Shown: positions 34,168 through 41,290 of the stretch, in pieces
Numbering within the stretch: position 1 is the stretch's first letter
How the letters are laid out: the number at the start of each line of letters is the position of its first letter
NCBI GenBank assembly: GCA_012519115.1
Contig: JAAYQW010000095.1
Location: 1 to 41,290 of the forward strand
Direction: 5' to 3'
DNA length: 41,290 nt
Source: Spirochaetales bacterium
Lineage (GTDB): Bacteria; Spirochaetota; Spirochaetia; Sphaerochaetales; Sphaerochaetaceae
Position numbers and translations under genes: made by a program
The notes under the pieces: generated by a model
What the model was told of the DNA's origin: nothing
The model's input: the letters and a program-made list of their open reading frames with translations, nothing else
The model's database searches: none

Positions 34168-35479
34168 GAAGATTCACCAGAGTTCGGAATTGATCGCCTC
34201 GGTCAAATTCGTTGTCGAACAGTTCGAAGGAAGCACTTCCCGGGGAGAGAAGGATCACTTGCTGCAAATCGGGAAGCTCCCGTTCTTTTTTCAATGCGCT
34301 ATCCAAGCTGACCTCCAGCGCCGCTCCCATCGAATCGAAAGGACCATGGTATGCGATCTTCTCTTTCTCGAGCAGAGGAATCAATTTGCCGGTGGTGAAG
34401 CTTCCCCCAAGCAGACTGATGCTCAAGGCTTGACGAAGCTCTTCAACCATGGAATTGGGATCGAGGCGTTTGTCGGTTCCTCCGGTGATCAAATGAACCC
34501 CCAGCAGTTTGAAGTTGGCATAGGTGAAGTGAACCGCTTCGGGAATCGTGGCGGCACTGTCATTGATGAAGAGGATGTTTCTGAGGCTTCCTATTGCTTC
34601 GATGCGGTGAGGTACCCCGGCGAATGACCCGAGCGCCTCAAGGACCTCCCGGTACTTGAATCCCAGCGAGAGGAGAATCGCATACGCGCTGTGGAGATTG
34701 GGATGCTCAAGGAGTTCTTTGGGAACGGTGGTGTCGATCGCTCGAATATGCTTGCGGTCCAAACCGGTCTGTTTTCGTACTCGCTGAGCGATGATCTGAG
34801 GAATGACCGCTTTCTTCACGAAGGAGCCGAACAGGAGCAGCTTGTCCTCCATATAGCGCTCGATCGATTCGTAGGTGTTGAGATGATCGGGGTAGAAGGA
34901 AGTCAGGGCGCATATTTCCAGCGGAGGCATCGCTCCCGCAAGAGCGCCGATCGTATCTCTGATCTGCCAGGAAGAGAACTCACAGACCAGATAGGCGGGA
35001 AGAGCTCTTCCTTGTTTTCTCCGCTCCTCAAACTCCTTCAGGACGGTAAATCCGCTTATTCCCATATTGCCGCACTGCATCGCCTCCACGCCGAGGTGGG
35101 CGAGAGCATGGGCGACCGCAGCGCTGGTCGTCGTTTTTCCTTTGGTTCCCGTGATGGCGATGATCTTTACTTCTTGAATCCACGGGGATGAGAAAAGCCA
35201 GGAAAAATCGTTGATCACGACTCGGGCGTCTTTCAAAAGGGGATGGGACGGAGGAATCGCCGGATTTTTCACCACCACGTCCGCCCAGAGAAAATCATCT
35301 TTTCGATGATTGCCCAAGCTATACGTCGCCCCTCGATGAACGAGGGATGCCACCTGGCTTTTCAGATCCTCTTCCGCCCGCAGGTCGGTAATTCGTACTT
35401 CATGTCCATGATCGAGAAAGTAGGATGCAGCAGCATACCCACCACCATGAAGCCCCAAACCGAAGATAAGTACCTTCAT
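34112..35479 (-). CDS. murD: UDP-N-acetylmuramoylalanine-D-glutamate ligase
   Basis: The 455-residue enzyme adds D-glutamate to UDP-MurNAc-L-alanine in peptidoglycan synthesis. The N-terminal Rossmann part starts MKVLIFGLGLHGGGY, the ATP loop is AITGTKGKTTTSAA, and SSWQIRD, YPDHLN and INDSAATIPEA match Mur ligases. ATG 35479 opens at the family start, though GGAGG sits directly against it. An in-frame ATG at 35524 would add a tail not expected in the family. It is a single gene, away from other mur genes in this window. Confidence 0.93.
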   Translation of the reverse strand: MKVLIFGLGLHGGGYAAASYFLDHGHEVRITDLRAEEDLKSQVASLVHRGATYSLGNHRKDDFLWADVVVKNPAIPPSHPLLKDARVVINDFSWLFSSPWIQEVKIIAITGTKGKTTTSAAVAHALAHLGVEAMQCGNMGISGFTVLKEFEERRKQGRALPAYLVCEFSSWQIRDTIGALAGAMPPLEICALTSFYPDHLNTYESIERYMEDKLLLFGSFVKKAVIPQIIAQRVRKQTGLDRKHIRAIDTTVPKELLEHPNLHSAYAILLSLGFKYREVLEALGSFAGVPHRIEAIGSLRNILFINDSAATIPEAVHFTYANFKLLGVHLITGGTDKRLDPNSMVEELRQALSISLLGGSFTTGKLIPLLEKEKIAYHGPFDSMGAALEVSLDSALKKERELPDLQQVILLSPGSASFELFDNEFDRGDQFRTLVNLLILAEESASDDTGIAQDT

Positions 35480-35612
35480 CCTCCCCCCTAGGGACAGTGT
35501 AGGAAGAAGAGGAAAAGAGTGCAAGTAAAATCATTGAATAGAGCGTTAAAATCGGTGTTTGTGATGTGAATCCGTTGTTCAAATCAGTTTTATTAAAACG
35601 CATTTGAATGAC

Positions 35613-35641
35613 TTGATTGCTTCCGCTTCTTCTGCTACTCT
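35613..35641 (+). promoter_or_regulatory. Promoter of the ATPase_2/DUF234 gene
   Basis: TTGATT (35613-35618), 17 bases, TACTCT (35636-35641) with extended TG. It leaves a leader of about 30 bases with GGGAGG. Confidence 0.5.
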
Positions 35642-35673
35642 ATGGACACACCGAATGGAAGGGAGGACAAGTG

Positions 35674-37050
35674 ATGAGATTTGTTGGAAGAGAACACGAG
35701 CTGAAAGAGTTCCATGAAATCTTCACCTCGCCTCGTTTTGAGTTTGTGATCGTCTATGGCCGCCGCCGGGTAGGAAAAACGACACTCATCTCCAAAGCGT
35801 GTGAAGGGTATCGAACAATCTTTCATTTGGCAGCAAAAACAACCGAGACGAAAACCCTTTCCGATCTTTCAACGGCTGCCGCGGCGGGACTCGATGAAGG
35901 ATTCGGTCTGAGCTTTACTACATTGGAAGTCTTTCTAGAGTATGTGGCTGAGAAAGCCGTAGAAGAGCCGCTTATCCTCGTCATTGATGAATTCCCATTT
36001 TTCTGTGCATCAATCCCTGAAGCGATGGGGGTGTTTCAACGATGTATCGATTTGCGCTTTCCCAAGACTCAGCTCAAGCTGGTCCTTTCCGGTTCTTCGG
36101 TCTCTTTTATGGAGCATCAAGTGCTCGGTGACAAAAGTCCCCTGTATGGTCGGAGAACCGCCCAGTTCAAGGTCCTTCCGTTCACCTTGCAGGAAACCAA
36201 GGAACTCTATGGCGGCAGTGACATCGATACTATCCGTGTGCAGGCGATAACCGGTGGAGTGCCGCTCTACGTTTCGTATTTTTCATCAAAGAAAAACTTT
36301 GAAGAAGAGATTACCCGCCTCTTTTTTCGAGTTAACGGTCTTCTGTACAACGAACCGATGAATATCCTGAATATGGAAGTAGGCCAACCGCAGGTGTATT
36401 TCACCGTTTTGGAGCTCTTGGCTCATGGGGTGAATAAACACATTGAAATCTCCGATAAAAGCGGGCTGTCACCGACTCAAGCAAGTTACTACCTTTCTAC
36501 ACTCCGCGAGTTGGGACTTGTTACGGATATCTTGCCTTTTAGAGAAAGGAATAAGAAGCGAACGCGATGGGTTATCAAAGATGGACTTTTCTTGTTTTAT
36601 TTCAAACATGTGTATCCCTATCGGGCGCTAATCGAGCGAGGAAGGAATGACGGTGTAACGGCGCAGCTGAAAAAAAGCTTTTCCACCCATATGGGTAAAC
36701 CGTTTGAGGAGATCTGCAAGGAATATCTCATGGTACATCCTGAATTGATGATCATTGAAATAGGGTCATGGTGGGGCTCCGACCCTCACTCCAAGCAGGA
36801 AGAAGAGATCGATATCGTCGCAAGAACGGCTGATGGGGAACTCATCTTCGGAGAATGCAAGTTCACCAATGCCCAAGTTTGCTCCCACGAATTAAATGAG
36901 TTGATTCGTAAAAGCGAGAACATTCGTAAGGGCAATCAGAGTGGTCGATACTACCTCTTTTCCAAATCCGGTTTTACCAAGGAACTCATCCGGCGAAGCA
37001 AGGAGAGAGAAGAGGTGGTTCGCGTGTCATTGGATGATTTGATGAAGTGA
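35674..37050 (+). CDS. ATPase_2-family AAA ATPase with DUF234/nuclease-like C-terminus
   Basis: The 458-residue protein starts MRFVGREHELKEF with Walker A YGRRRVGKTTLI (about 30-40) and Walker B LILVIDEFPFF, the pattern of archaeal-type ATPase_2 proteins. A winged-helix part follows around 260-310 (DKSGLSPTQASYYLSTLRELGLV). The C-terminal DUF234 part carries EEEIDIVARTADGELIFGECK, a PD-(D/E)xK nuclease-like core. The role of such proteins is not settled; defence, mobile-element and DNA-binding roles have been suggested. ATG 35674 has GGAGG seven bases upstream. It is a single gene closed by a strong terminator. Confidence 0.9.
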   Translation: MRFVGREHELKEFHEIFTSPRFEFVIVYGRRRVGKTTLISKACEGYRTIFHLAAKTTETKTLSDLSTAAAAGLDEGFGLSFTTLEVFLEYVAEKAVEEPLILVIDEFPFFCASIPEAMGVFQRCIDLRFPKTQLKLVLSGSSVSFMEHQVLGDKSPLYGRRTAQFKVLPFTLQETKELYGGSDIDTIRVQAITGGVPLYVSYFSSKKNFEEEITRLFFRVNGLLYNEPMNILNMEVGQPQVYFTVLELLAHGVNKHIEISDKSGLSPTQASYYLSTLRELGLVTDILPFRERNKKRTRWVIKDGLFLFYFKHVYPYRALIERGRNDGVTAQLKKSFSTHMGKPFEEICKEYLMVHPELMIIEIGSWWGSDPHSKQEEEIDIVARTADGELIFGECKFTNAQVCSHELNELIRKSENIRKGNQSGRYYLFSKSGFTKELIRRSKEREEVVRVSLDDLMK

Positions 37051-37069
37051 ATCTGATAATTTAATGGGG

Positions 37070-37116
37070 CACACAGGTGGAGTGTCTCTACAAAGAGGCG
37101 CTTCACCTGTGTGTTT
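37070..37116 (+). terminator. Strong Rho-independent terminator
   Basis: CACACAGGTG (37070-37079) pairs with CACCTGTGTG (37104-37113), and the inner bases extend the stem with G-U pairs to about 20 base pairs around ACAA. TTTT follows, ending the ATPase gene transcript. Confidence 0.9.
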
Positions 37117-37129
37117 TATCTTTTTGCTG

Positions 37130-38533
37130 CTATCGCTCTACCGCCATGACGGTGCTCAGATCCGCTCCGAACGGGTAGTAGACGCCTTGGATGTCGGAAA
37201 GGGGCAGAATCTGATCCCCGATGTCGATACCGAGAATCTCTTTCATCACCTTCCTTCGTCTCTCGATCCGTTTCCACGCGTTGGAATACTTTGCTTTGAA
37301 CTCGTTCCGAAGGCCGGCATCGGCAATGACCAGGCCGTCTTCGATGTGCAGCCCGGGGTGTCCGGGCGGGTTGGCGATGACGTCGCACTGAATCGCCATA
37401 CCGCTTCTCAGCTCGATTTCCTCGTGGGTCACGAAGAGGGAGTTCGTCCATTCATCGCTATGAATCAAGTGTCCCGGATTAAGACCGATGCCCAGCTTGG
37501 TGAACTCGGGCACTCGTTTCAGCAGCTCTTCGACCACCGCTTTCCCGGTATTGCCGATTCGGACCAGCTCGTACCACAGAGCGGTCATCTTGAAGTACGG
37601 CACATATGCCGCTTCCCAGCTGGTCGGATAGTACTTGTCGAAATCCGCTCGATCGTAGACGTATACTCCGGTTCGAGCGCACATCGAACCGCGGTAGCCA
37701 AAGCCCACATTCATCGATGAACCGTAGGTCAGCGGGTGGCGGGAGGGACTGGCGGTTCCTTGAAGCACTCCCTTCGGAGTGAAGTTCACGTTGGGGTGGG
37801 CGACCAAGGGATTTCCGTCGAATTGGAGGTAGAAGGACGCTTCGATTTCGCTCATTCCCTCTTCGAGATTCAAGAACATGTTTTGAACTCCGCGCGAGGC
37901 TTTCGCCGCTGCGATTTCAAGAACCGCCAGCTCATCCACATCCACGGTGGTGCGAAGTCCGTCATTTGCGTTGATCAGAAGGCTCGTCGCATTGAGGACC
38001 CGTTCCTTGCCGACGATCGATTGGAGCGATGAAACAAGATAGTGAGGCACATCGGTCATGTAATCGGGATTCGATCCTTCTACATCCCTGAAGTACTTCC
38101 AGCCGATGAGGCCGATCCGGCTTGAACCGTTGATGCCCGCCTTCTCATATGATTCCGCCAAGACGTTCTTTGTGGTCGGAACCCGCTCCTGGCCCATGAG
38201 GCTGAACGACTGATACAGCACGACATCCAATTGATAGGGGATGATCGTGCAATAGCTGTACCCCTCGTTGCCCACTAACAGAATCGGCTCGATTCCTTTA
38301 GCAAGGATGAGGAGCGCTTCCTCAAAGCGCGGATCGAAGCCGGTGAAATAGGTGAGGTTTGCAAAGTGCTCGCGATCGGCATAGATGACGAGATGGGAAA
38401 AACCGTTCTCTTCCGCTTTTGCTACCGCGCGATCGATCCGACGTTTGTACGCCTGTGGACTATACGGGTCGGTAATCGTCTGATGCAATACATCAAAGTG
38501 CATCGGTTCAATCGATTTGGTGATAATCTTCAT
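37130..38533 (-). CDS. M24-fold (pita-bread) protein lacking the usual metal ligands
   Basis: The 467-residue protein has the two-domain layout of Xaa-Pro peptidases: a creatinase-like N-terminal domain to about 190, then a pita-bread domain. Where M24 enzymes have two metal-binding Asp in D-x-G...S-D-x-T-R-T, it reads NVGFGYRGSMCARTG (275-289) with no Asp. The Glu that usually ends the fourth motif is Asp384, while HIED keeps Glu398. His355 and His358 lie near the His position. It is unlikely to be an ordinary metallopeptidase. Metal-free creatinase-type hydrolysis or a binding role is possible. AAGGAG precedes ATG 38533. Its 3' end faces the ATPase gene. Confidence 0.8.
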   Translation of the reverse strand: MKIITKSIEPMHFDVLHQTITDPYSPQAYKRRIDRAVAKAEENGFSHLVIYADREHFANLTYFTGFDPRFEEALLILAKGIEPILLVGNEGYSYCTIIPYQLDVVLYQSFSLMGQERVPTTKNVLAESYEKAGINGSSRIGLIGWKYFRDVEGSNPDYMTDVPHYLVSSLQSIVGKERVLNATSLLINANDGLRTTVDVDELAVLEIAAAKASRGVQNMFLNLEEGMSEIEASFYLQFDGNPLVAHPNVNFTPKGVLQGTASPSRHPLTYGSSMNVGFGYRGSMCARTGVYVYDRADFDKYYPTSWEAAYVPYFKMTALWYELVRIGNTGKAVVEELLKRVPEFTKLGIGLNPGHLIHSDEWTNSLFVTHEEIELRSGMAIQCDVIANPPGHPGLHIEDGLVIADAGLRNEFKAKYSNAWKRIERRRKVMKEILGIDIGDQILPLSDIQGVYYPFGADLSTVMAVER

Positions 38534-38683
38534 GCTAGCTCCTTAGAAATGCAGTTCATAGTGTCCGCCCCCTATCATTGACCTTGAAAGGGGGAGAAGT
38601 CAAGTTAGAATTTTTGGTGGTCAAAGAAGATACCGAATATAGGACGGGGAGAAGCAAAGGTTGTATTCATTTTTCTTTCCCCC

Positions 38684-38712
38684 TTGACGTTCTCTCTCAT
38701 TATTCGCATAAT
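38684..38712 (+). promoter_or_regulatory. Promoter and leader of the small basic ribosomal-type gene
   Basis: TTGACG (38684-38689), 17 bases, CATAAT (38707-38712). TAATTACA occurs twice, at 38709-38716 overlapping the -10 and at 38720-38727, and could be an operator. A GC-rich hairpin GGGGC-TTT-GCCCC (38735-38747) follows in the leader, just before the AAGGAG site. Confidence 0.6.
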
Positions 38713-38765
38713 TACACGGTAATTACAAAACCGCGGGGCTTTGCCCCTCAGTAAGGAGCTCTACA

Positions 38766-38858
38766 GTGCCTTGTGGACGAAAAAGAAAAAGACATAAGAT
38801 TGCCACGCACAAGCGGAAGAAAAAGCTGAGAAAGAACCGTCACAAGAAAAAGAAATAG
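38766..38858 (+). CDS. AURKAIP1/COX24-domain small ribosomal-type protein (mS38/bS22-like)
   Basis: This 30-residue gene starts with GTG 38766, seven bases after AAGGAG, and ends TAG 38856-38858. The product is almost wholly Lys and Arg, with PCGRKRKRHKIATHKRKKKL at 2-21, matching the AURKAIP1/COX24 domain. That domain forms mitochondrial small-subunit protein mS38, and small basic relatives (bS22) exist on some bacterial ribosomes. It probably sits on the 30S subunit near the decoding region, by analogy. It lies upstream of the rpsF operon but has its own promoter and terminator. Confidence 0.85.
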   Translation: MPCGRKRKRHKIATHKRKKKLRKNRHKKKK

Positions 38859-38880
38859 GTTCGATGGCAATCATCGCAGG

Positions 38881-38908
38881 GAAACCGCCGGGATGCTCTG
38901 GCGGTTTC
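38881..38908 (+). terminator. Terminator of the small basic ribosomal-type gene
   Basis: GAAACCGCC (38881-38889) pairs with GGCGGTTTC (38900-38908), followed by a weak T-run at 38914-38920. Confidence 0.75.
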
Positions 38909-38924
38909 TGCCGTTTTGTTGACC

Positions 38925-38953
38925 TTGGCCGGTCAAGCATGATAGATTATACA
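38925..38953 (+). promoter_or_regulatory. Probable promoter of the rpsF operon
   Basis: TTGGCC (38925-38930), 17 bases, TATACA (38948-38953). The short palindrome TTGACC/GGTCAA (38919-38936) overlaps the -35. Confidence 0.45.
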
Positions 38954-38962
38954 GACCTCTTT

Positions 38963-38982
38963 ATCCATCCTTGAGGATGGAT
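38963..38982 (+). promoter_or_regulatory. Leader hairpin before rpsF
   Basis: ATCCATCC (38963-38970) pairs with GGATGGAT (38975-38982) across four bases, in the untranslated leader. CAGACC occurs on both sides. In other bacteria the S6-S18 pair represses translation by binding the rpsF leader, so this is a reasonable place for such a site. I cannot match the known consensus. Confidence 0.45.
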
Positions 38983-39005
38983 CATTCAGACCGTAAGGAG
39001 GAACC

Positions 39006-39287
39006 ATGAGAGATTATGAGTTCACCGTTATTCTCGTCGCAGACGAGGATAAGACAAAGGCCGGATTGGAAGCAGTAACCACCGCCTTTGCAGCTGCCGG
39101 GGTAGAGATTACCAAGCAGGAAGACATGGGCGTTAAATTTCTTGCCTATGAAATCAAGAAGCAGGACAAAGGACACTACGTCTACTTCGAATTGAAAGCA
39201 GATCCCGCTTCCATCACCGGCTTTGAGCAAGAGTTCAGGCTCAACGCCAACATCCTCAAATATCTGTTCGTAAACGCCGAGAAGTGA
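39006..39287 (+). CDS. rpsF: 30S ribosomal protein bS6
   Basis: The 93-residue protein opens MRDYEFTVILVADED and has the beta-alpha-beta plan of bS6 with YFELKADPASITGFEQEFRL near the end. It binds 16S rRNA together with bS18, encoded two genes downstream. AAGGAGG precedes ATG 39006. It heads the rpsF-ssb-rpsR-DUF2232-rplI operon. Confidence 0.95.
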   Translation: MRDYEFTVILVADEDKTKAGLEAVTTAFAAAGVEITKQEDMGVKFLAYEIKKQDKGHYVYFELKADPASITGFEQEFRLNANILKYLFVNAEK

Positions 39288-39311
39288 CCCGTAAAGGGAT
39301 TGGAGTGCAAT

Positions 39312-39761
39312 ATGGCAAATGATATGAACGTAGTCGCATTAGTAGGACGCCTTACCCGGGACAGCGAGCTTCGCTACACCCAAGGAGGGATGGCGATCGC
39401 CCGATTCTCGATAGCAGTCAACCGGAGAAAGAGGACGGCTGACAACCGCTGGGAGGATGAAGCAAACTTCTTCGACTGCGCGATGTTCGGAAAGAGCGCC
39501 GAATCCGTGAACCAGTATCTGGAGCGGGGAAGGCAGGTTTCGATCATCGGCGAACTGAGACAAAACCGCTGGGAACAGGATGGTCAAAGTCGCAGCAAGG
39601 TAGAAGTCGTTGTCAATTCACTGCAGCTTCTTTCGAGCCCGAGCGGCCAACGAGCCGATGCTCAAGCGTATGGTCAATCTGCACCGAGGCAGCAACAGGA
39701 ACTGCCACCAATCGAATACGGTGGGCCTGAGCAGTTTGACGACGATCAGATTCCGTTCTGA
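39312..39761 (+). CDS. ssb: Single-stranded DNA-binding protein
   Basis: The 149-residue protein has the OB-fold of bacterial SSB in its first 110 residues (LVGRLTRDSELRYTQGGMAI, FFDCAMFGKSAESVNQYLE), a Gln/Pro-rich linker and the acidic tip DDDQIPF that docks partner proteins. ATG 39312 has GGAG six bases upstream; a TTG at 39300 in the same frame is not needed. Its place between rpsF and rpsR is a conserved order. Confidence 0.96.
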   Translation: MANDMNVVALVGRLTRDSELRYTQGGMAIARFSIAVNRRKRTADNRWEDEANFFDCAMFGKSAESVNQYLERGRQVSIIGELRQNRWEQDGQSRSKVEVVVNSLQLLSSPSGQRADAQAYGQSAPRQQQELPPIEYGGPEQFDDDQIPF

Positions 39762-39785
39762 TTCTGTTTAAATAGGAGAAACGTA

Positions 39786-40070
39786 ATGCGCGACGAAACC
39801 AACGACGCAATGATGAATGATATGGATGGACGCGGTGGACGCGATCGCCGTAGACGCCGTCCCGCCTTTCGAAGAAAAGTATGCAAGTTCTGTACTTCAC
39901 CCCAGGGCCCTGATTACAAGAATCCGGAGCAGCTTCGCCGGTATGTCACCGAGCGCGGCAAGATTCTTCCCGCCCGCATCACCGGAAACTGCGCCAAGCA
40001 CCAGCGGGCGGTAACACGCGAAATCAAGCGTGCTCGAGTGCTTGCCTATCTTCCGTTCGAGAAGAAATAA
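39786..40070 (+). CDS. rpsR: 30S ribosomal protein bS18
   Basis: The 94-residue protein has the bS18 core from about residue 24 ([16 protein letters not shown], then [39 protein letters not shown]). A Cys-x2-Cys pair and a further Cys hint at a zinc-binding version. The N-terminal 20 residues are Asp/Asn/Arg-rich. TAGGAG precedes ATG 39786. It binds next to bS6. Confidence 0.96.
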   Translation: MRDETNDAMMNDMDGRGGRDRRRRRPAFRRKVCKFCTSPQGPDYKNPEQLRRYVTERGKILPARITGNCAKHQRAVTREIKRARVLAYLPFEKK

Positions 40071-40082
40071 ATCAAGATTGCC

Positions 40083-41042
40083 ATGGACCAAAGCCAACGT
40101 GCGCCGATTGTAAAGATGACTCTGATTGTAAGTGCGGTAAGCATCGTGCTTTCCCAGCTTACGATTGGCAATTTCCTCTTCACAATTCCCTTGATCGCGC
40201 TTGCCCCCCGATACCTCAATCGCAGACAGGCTCTGATGCCTGTCGGGATTGTAGCGCTTCTGGTGGCACTCATCGAGCTTGTCCACTCCAGCGGCTTTCC
40301 AAGCAGTGAAAGCCGAGTCCTCGGAGTCATTTCGCTCTTTGTTCCCGTGGTCTTGCTGGTCGGCAGCGCCGTTTGGATCACCCTTGACGGGTACCGCCTT
40401 CTCTATCGTTACCTCGCCTCCTGCTTCTTCGCGGTGGTGGCATCGATTTCGATAGTGATCTGGTTCAGTTCGGCAAGTGAAGCGATACTGCGCGTTGACA
40501 GCATAATGAGCGAAAGTTTCAAAACGCTCTTTGCTCAATTCAGCGGATCGGCTGCCCAGTATGACGCTACGGTGAATCTTCTGTATCGCTCGATGGTGAT
40601 GATCCTCGGAGCAGTTCTCGCCCCGATGATGATGGCCGTCATGGGATTTGCCTTCTATGTGGCATTATCCTTTCAGAGCCGCGGCAGCGAAGAGCCGTTT
40701 GTCGTCCGTTTCAGCCGAATTCGCCTGCCGGAGTATGGAATTTGGGCCTTTTTGGGTGGGTGGACTCTTGTGCTTGTCCTTATGCTTGCCAAGGGTGGCT
40801 ACCTCCCTCGCGCCCTCACGATCCAATGCGCTCTTTCAATCAGCATGCTATATGCGATTCAGGGCTTTGCGATCATTCTGTTTCATCTGGTCAAGCGAAA
40901 CCTCATCCATAGGGCCGGTCGGTTAGGGTTTATGGTTGTGATTTTGATGTTCCTGGTGCCAGGGTTGAACCTGCTGGTTGTCTTTGCACTTCCCCTTCTG
41001 GGAGTGACGGAGACTTGGATAGCGTATAGAAGAACTGTGTAA
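40083..41042 (+). CDS. DUF2232-family (YybS-like) membrane protein
   Basis: The 319-residue protein has about eight hydrophobic segments and sits in the conserved place between rpsR and rplI held by YybS-type proteins in several phyla. It starts at ATG 40083, 12 bases after the rpsR stop, with no clear ribosome binding site. Its role is unknown; a membrane protein tied to translation genes by position only. Confidence 0.75.
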   Translation: MDQSQRAPIVKMTLIVSAVSIVLSQLTIGNFLFTIPLIALAPRYLNRRQALMPVGIVALLVALIELVHSSGFPSSESRVLGVISLFVPVVLLVGSAVWITLDGYRLLYRYLASCFFAVVASISIVIWFSSASEAILRVDSIMSESFKTLFAQFSGSAAQYDATVNLLYRSMVMILGAVLAPMMMAVMGFAFYVALSFQSRGSEEPFVVRFSRIRLPEYGIWAFLGGWTLVLVLMLAKGGYLPRALTIQCALSISMLYAIQGFAIILFHLVKRNLIHRAGRLGFMVVILMFLVPGLNLLVVFALPLLGVTETWIAYRRTV

Positions 41043-41053
41043 GGAGTATTCCT

Positions 41054-41290
41054 ATGAAGATTATTCTTAATCAAGATGTCGCGAACCTCGGAGAAGAGGG
41101 CGATATCGTTGTTGTAAAAGCCGGATATGCCCGCAATTACCTCCTGCCTAAAGGCTTGGCGGTGTTGCACACTAAAGCAAATCTCGCGATTTTCGCCTCC
41201 CGAGCGGAAGCGATCGAGAAGCGCAAAGAGCTTAAGCGCAAGGAAAGCGCCTCGCTTCGTGACAGGCTCGGCGAGCTTGAACTCAAGATC
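41054..41290 (+). CDS. rplI: 50S ribosomal protein bL9, N-terminal part (cut by window edge)
   Basis: The first 79 residues are present. [19 protein letters not shown], then [17 protein letters not shown] is the bL9 signature that binds 23S rRNA. A Lys/Glu-rich connecting helix begins near residue 45. AAGGAG precedes ATG 41054. It closes the visible part of the rpsF operon. Confidence 0.96.
   Translation, partial: MKIILNQDVANLGEEGDIVVVKAGYARNYLLPKGLAVLHTKANLAIFASRAEAIEKRKELKRKESASLRDRLGELELKI

Noticed and set aside
1-41290. CRISPR arrays, tRNA and rRNA genes
   Set aside because: I saw no regularly spaced repeats and no cloverleaf or ribosomal RNA landmarks on either strand.

Overview
The window looks like chromosomal DNA of a spirochaete, most likely a member of the Sphaerochaetaceae or a near relative. 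This is inference. It rests on the mid-range base composition, on a solute-binding protein whose signal peptide ends in a Cys-less Ala-Gly-Gly-Lys-Lys-Glu junction common in that group, on a type III glutamine synthetase, and on an rpsF-ssb-rpsR-DUF2232-rplI operon preceded by a 30-residue basic protein of the AURKAIP1/COX24 (mS38/bS22-like) type. I saw no tRNA, rRNA or CRISPR array.

Left edge (1-2114): the 3' part of an IS1634/IS4-type transposase runs in from outside the window. It abuts a parA gene that has lost its start and its P-loop. An intact small ribbon-helix-helix partner gene and a very AT-rich stretch with perfect inverted repeats follow. This looks like a broken plasmid- or ICE-type partition module.

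2115-10134: a GH13-family protein with most catalytic residues replaced, a type III glutamine synthetase on the other strand, and three tandem paralogous exported beta-rich proteins (P1-P3). P1 and P2 share a promoter block and near-identical 3' ends.

10213-18990: a minus-strand operon (rRNA m5C methyltransferase, DUF362-ferredoxin protein, small export protein) diverges from ccdA plus a TlpA-like thioredoxin. Then come a hemolysin III protein, a polar amino-acid ABC transporter (binding protein, permease, ATPase), a DUF212/PAP2-related membrane protein and an MFS transporter.

19011-25651: aconitase and an NAD-type isocitrate dehydrogenase converge on citrate synthase. Together they make 2-oxoglutarate from oxaloacetate and acetyl-CoA, which with glutamine synthetase suggests a route to glutamate and glutamine. 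An SmtB-like metal sensor, a guanine-deaminase-like enzyme and argininosuccinate synthase follow. A large hairpin covers the ribosome binding site of the deaminase gene.

25883-38533: an ABC-2 exporter pair, a HAD phosphatase, hflK-hflC, metG with a FemAB-like gene, murD, an ATPase_2/DUF234 protein, and an M24-fold protein that lacks the usual metal ligands.

38766-41290: the small basic ribosomal-type protein and the rpsF operon, cut by the window edge in rplI.

The most unusual pattern is that six genes (the rRNA methyltransferase, ccdA, the DUF212 gene, the ABC ATPase gene, the HAD gene and metG) have no Shine-Dalgarno sequence but carry a sigma70-like -10 box ending 5-7 bases before the start codon. 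They look like leaderless mRNAs. Neighbouring genes have ordinary ribosome binding sites.
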